Shown here: one piece after another, positions 60,854 through 64,000 of the stretch
Numbering within the stretch: position 1 is the first letter of the stretch
Layout of the letters: each line of letters starts with the position of its first letter
Source: Thermosporothrix hazakensis
Lineage (GTDB): Bacteria; Chloroflexota; Ktedonobacteria; Ktedonobacterales; Ktedonobacteraceae
Direction of reading: 5' to 3'
Assembly (NCBI RefSeq): GCF_003253565.1
Contig: NZ_QKUF01000017.1
Span: 1-64,000 of the forward strand
DNA: 64,000 bases
Notes under the pieces: generated by a model
Databases searched by the model: none
What the model saw: the letters and a program-made list of their open reading frames with translations, nothing else
What the model was told of the DNA's origin: nothing
Program-made: the position numbers and the translations under genes

Positions 60854-63800
60854 ATGGCTGAACAGCTTCATATTGTTCTTGTGCCCCACACCCACTGGGA
60901 TCGAGAATGGTATCAAACATTTCAACAATTCCGTCTGCGCCTGGTGAAGGCTGTTGATGCGTTGTTGAATGTGCTGGAAGAGGACCAGGACTTTCGCTAT
61001 TTTATGCTCGATGGTCAGACAATCGTGATTGACGATTACCTTGAGGCTCGACCAGAGCAAGCAGAACGTCTGAAACGGCTGATTCGTTCCGGGCGGATCC
61101 TGGTTGGTCCCTGGTATATTCAGCCAGATGAGTTTCTGGTCAGTGGCGAGTCGCTGATTCGGAATCTGCAACGGGGTATCAGTCAGGCCGAAGAGCTTGG
61201 TGGCTTGATGCGCGTTGGCTATGTCCCGGATACCTTTGGGCATATCGCTCAGCTTCCCCAGATCCTGCGTGGCGTTGGCATTGATAATGCGGTCTTCTGG
61301 CGGGGAGTGGGCGAGGAGATCAAGGGGAGCGAATTTTATTGGGAGGCGCCGGACGGCTCACAGGTCTTTGTTGTCTATCTGGCCGACCCGCAGGGTTATT
61401 CCAATGCCCGCCAGATGCCCCTGAACCCGGAAGAGTTTGTGTCCCGGGTGAAGCTCCAGGTCGCCAATCTGTTGCCCCGAGCTACCGATGATGTGTTGCT
61501 CTTCATGAATGGCTCCGATCATCTTGAGGTACAAGAAGGGCTCCCGGCTACCATAGCGCAGGCGAACGCGCTCCTGCAACATGTGGACATCCAGCAGGAA
61601 CGAAAGCAGTCATCAGCGAACGGACACTATCACTCACTCTATGTGGAAATAGGCACTCTGCCGCAATACATCGAGCGGGTACGAAGTCAGAACCGGCACT
61701 GGCAGGTCTGGCAGGGCGAGTTGCGAAGCAGTCAGTTTGCACCGCTTTTGCCCGGTGTGCTTTCCAGTCGTATCTGGATCAAGCAGCAGAATGAGCGCTG
61801 CGAGCAACTGCTTGAGCGCTGGGTTGAGCCAATGACCACCTTTATGAGCGCCCTGAACCTCTCTTATCCTGAAGGACTGGTACGACTTGCCTGGCAATAT
61901 CTTCTGCAAAATCACCCTCACGATAGTATCTGTGGTTGTAGTATTGACCAGGTTCATCGTGAGAATAGCGTGCGCTTTGCTCAATGTCAGCAGATCTGTG
62001 AAGGGCTCCTTGCGCAGACCCTCCCGCAGATTGCGGCCCGTGTCGATACGCAGCCACCCATTCCTGTCAAGCATCCTGCGGATGCGCCCGTGCCAATCGT
62101 CGTCTTTCATCCGGCTCCGGCGACGCCGGGTGAAGCGGTGCAGACAACAGTGCAGCTTCCGGGCTCGCTCAATCATGCCATGCTTCTCGATGAGAAGCGC
62201 CGCTGTATGCCATTCCGTGTCGTGAATCGCAGCAGGGAAGTGCTCGGGACCATGCCAGTAGCGCGTGAGATGCTGGCGTCAATGGTGGCGCTATCGGGCT
62301 TACAGGACCCTGACCACCTGTTGCAGATGACTCAATCGATCATCACCAGCACGCTGGGAGAAACGCCCGGCATTGATGAGAAACAGGAGATCTCCCATAT
62401 CTATATCGAGAACGTAACCGTTTCTCCTCTGCATCATGAGCCGCATATACCACATCCAGGTGTCATTTTTATTGAGATTATGATTGCTCCAAAGGGGCGC
62501 GTGCAGATTAACCGGGCCGATCTGCGGGCCGCTGCTCAGCAGGTGCTGGACCTGCTGCGACGAGAAGATATCCATACGTTGGAATTGAAGCTTGTGGCAC
62601 AGGCGCGGGAAACTATCTCCTTTGTAGCGCAAGACCTGCCCTCATATGGATATAAAACATACTGGCTCTATCCACGGGGGTGTGATGCTTCACAGAAAGT
62701 GCATTCTGTATCATCATTTCTTGGAACTGGTCATAATAGTATTGAGAATGAACACTATCAGGTTGCAGTCGATGCAACGAATGGGACGTTGACCGTAACT
62801 GATAAGCGCACTGGTGCAGTTTTTCGAGGTCTCAACCGTTTTATAGATGGAGGGGATATCGGTGATCTGTATACCTACTGTCCCCCTGAACATGATATGC
62901 TTATTGGTGAGCCTCTAGAAGCACCCAGGATTGAGGTGATAGAGAGCGGTCCGGTGCGTGCGGCCTTGCGTATTAGTAGTCGTTGGGCTTTGCCGACATC
63001 CTGTACGGCAAACCGGCGGGAGCGCAGTGCACGCACAGCCGTCTGTACGATTGTCAGCGATGTAGCCCTGACGGCAGGGATGCGGCGTGTCGACATTCAT
63101 ACACGTATAGAGAATAAGGTGAAGGACCATCGCCTGAGGGTTCTTTTCCCTGTCCCTTATCGACCAGAAGCGGTTATGGCGGAAAGCACATTTCAGGTGT
63201 GTCAGCGCCCGATCTCTCTTCCAGAGCCTGTAAATGTCAGCACATGGATCGAGTATCCGGTGGCGACATTTCCACAGAAGCGCTTTGTTGATCTCAGCAC
63301 TAGTCAATTCGGGCTAGCAATCTTAAACCAGGGGTTACCGGAATGTGAGGTTTTACCCTCTGGTTTCGGAGTAGAAGAGGGAGGGACTGCTGTTGCAATT
63401 ACCTTGCTGCGCTGTGTCGATTGGCTCTCGCGAGGGGATCTTCCAAATCGGCAGGGACATGCGGGCCCGATGGAGCATACTCCAGAGGCACAATGTCCGG
63501 GCTTCTACGAGTTTGATTATGCGCTGGTTCCGCATGCGGGAGCGTGGGACGGTGAAGAGGCTCTGGTACTTCGTGAGGCACAAACATTTACAACGCGGCT
63601 TGCGACCCGGGCTGTGATCGAAGAGATCCATGAGGGGAGATTCCCTTCTCGGGAAGCATTTGTAACGGTTGAACCCGCGGCATTGGTCGTCAGTGCCGTA
63701 AAACGTTGGCAACGTGGTAAAGGAATAGTAGTACGTCTGTACAATCCATTTGCTTCTGCTGTCCATGCAACGGTTCACCTGCGCTTTTCTTTCTGGAAAG

Positions 63801-63958
63801 TATCCAGGGCCAATCTCCTTGAAGAATGTCAGGAAGTGGTGGCTACGGCTCAGGGAGGAGAGGAAGCGGGGAGTAGTGGAGAGATGCGAGCCGGAGAGCA
63901 GCGTGTGACATTGGAGTTCAAGGGGGGAGAGATCATCACTCTGGTCTGTGAGGAGTGA
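60854..63958 (+). CDS. GH38 family alpha-mannosidase
   Basis: A 1034-residue glycoside hydrolase. The N-terminal catalytic domain has the HTHWDREWYQTFQQF zinc segment, the nucleophile Asp in GYVPDTFGHIAQL and the ICGCSIDQVHRENS helix. The C-terminal half is the beta-rich domain of the family. There is no signal peptide, so it acts in the cytoplasm on imported manno-oligosaccharides or mannosylglycerate (MngB-like). The start ATG has AAAGGA seven bases upstream; a TTG five codons earlier is less likely. The sugar importer at 3-6 kb is a possible supplier, but not linked in sequence. Confidence 0.93.
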   Translation: MAEQLHIVLVPHTHWDREWYQTFQQFRLRLVKAVDALLNVLEEDQDFRYFMLDGQTIVIDDYLEARPEQAERLKRLIRSGRILVGPWYIQPDEFLVSGESLIRNLQRGISQAEELGGLMRVGYVPDTFGHIAQLPQILRGVGIDNAVFWRGVGEEIKGSEFYWEAPDGSQVFVVYLADPQGYSNARQMPLNPEEFVSRVKLQVANLLPRATDDVLLFMNGSDHLEVQEGLPATIAQANALLQHVDIQQERKQSSANGHYHSLYVEIGTLPQYIERVRSQNRHWQVWQGELRSSQFAPLLPGVLSSRIWIKQQNERCEQLLERWVEPMTTFMSALNLSYPEGLVRLAWQYLLQNHPHDSICGCSIDQVHRENSVRFAQCQQICEGLLAQTLPQIAARVDTQPPIPVKHPADAPVPIVVFHPAPATPGEAVQTTVQLPGSLNHAMLLDEKRRCMPFRVVNRSREVLGTMPVAREMLASMVALSGLQDPDHLLQMTQSIITSTLGETPGIDEKQEISHIYIENVTVSPLHHEPHIPHPGVIFIEIMIAPKGRVQINRADLRAAAQQVLDLLRREDIHTLELKLVAQARETISFVAQDLPSYGYKTYWLYPRGCDASQKVHSVSSFLGTGHNSIENEHYQVAVDATNGTLTVTDKRTGAVFRGLNRFIDGGDIGDLYTYCPPEHDMLIGEPLEAPRIEVIESGPVRAALRISSRWALPTSCTANRRERSARTAVCTIVSDVALTAGMRRVDIHTRIENKVKDHRLRVLFPVPYRPEAVMAESTFQVCQRPISLPEPVNVSTWIEYPVATFPQKRFVDLSTSQFGLAILNQGLPECEVLPSGFGVEEGGTAVAITLLRCVDWLSRGDLPNRQGHAGPMEHTPEAQCPGFYEFDYALVPHAGAWDGEEALVLREAQTFTTRLATRAVIEEIHEGRFPSREAFVTVEPAALVVSAVKRWQRGKGIVVRLYNPFASAVHATVHLRFSFWKVSRANLLEECQEVVATAQGGEEAGSSGEMRAGEQRVTLEFKGGEIITLVCEE

Positions 63959-64000
63959 ACACAGTTCCTCTGATGGGGCATACCTGTCAGCTTATAGTCC

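Noticed and set aside
1..64000. CRISPR arrays, insertion sequences, prophage
   Set aside because: No regularly spaced repeats, transposase, integrase or phage structural genes were seen.

Overview
The window is about 64 kb of a GC-moderate bacterial chromosome. The gene content suggests a Chloroflexota lineage, most likely Ktedonobacteria-like. Evidence for this is a Rad50-like/NurA-like nuclease pair in a bacterium, split EccC-type secretion ATPases with a WXG100-size protein, zinc-ribbon/kinase and BACON-type surface proteins, Pro/Thr-rich lipoproteins and strong GGAGG-type ribosome sites. This is inference from families, not a database match. There is no phage, insertion sequence or CRISPR array; it reads as ordinary chromosome with several lineage-specific genes.

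Layout. 1-2.5 kb: 3' part of ftsH, then coaA. 2.5-3 kb: a tRNA cluster on the minus strand (His, an odd class II tRNA-like segment, Asp) behind a near-consensus promoter. 3-6.4 kb: sugar ABC transporter operon (Tat/lipoprotein binding protein and two permeases). 7.5-14.1 kb: Rad50/SbcC-like ATPase, NurA-like nuclease, CpXC protein, MoaB/Mog protein and a seven-blade WD40 protein, all on the plus strand. 14.1-18.7 kb (minus): M16 peptidase, CAP-domain lipoprotein interrupted by a homopolymer frameshift, membrane-anchored protein, HIT hydrolase. 19-24 kb: HxlR regulator, lone molybdate-type ABC ATPase, small membrane protein, ROK protein and a pseudokinase. 24-27.6 kb (minus): operon of family III CoA-transferase, M20 peptidase and aminotransferase. 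27.9-36 kb: isoaspartyl peptidase, two perfect parS sites, methyltransferase, Nudix protein, MFS exporter with divergent PadR regulator, SprT-like protein, an unknown protein and a GCS2-type ligase. 36-45 kb: RAM-domain regulator, GNAT, site-2 protease with a coupled upstream mini-ORF, kinase/beta-helix fusion, an operon with two Gfo/Idh/MocA oxidoreductases and an AraC regulator, and a divergent ThDP enzyme. 45-50 kb: zinc-ribbon/BACON membrane protein, scpB, nfo, yjjX. 50.6-54.9 kb: WXG100-size protein with its own promoter, structured 3' region and terminator, facing two split EccC-like ATPases. 55.4-64 kb: clpB, a response regulator with a degenerate kinase module, a membrane-anchored glucosaminidase and a GH38 alpha-mannosidase.

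How the genes fit together. Three themes recur. Genome maintenance: Rad50-like/NurA-like, nfo, yjjX, Nudix, scpB and a parS pair. Carbohydrate use: ABC importer, ROK protein, Gfo/Idh/MocA operon, GH38. Envelope and signalling: M50 and M16 proteases, split EccC, WXG100-size protein, kinase and pseudokinase, BACON and CAP proteins. The most notable observations are the double parS, the tRNA cluster in which one acceptor strand could serve two tRNA-like folds, the C7 frameshift in the CAP lipoprotein, the kinase/beta-helix fusion, the pseudokinase, the split EccC with WXG100-size protein, and competing hairpins ahead of the MFS exporter.
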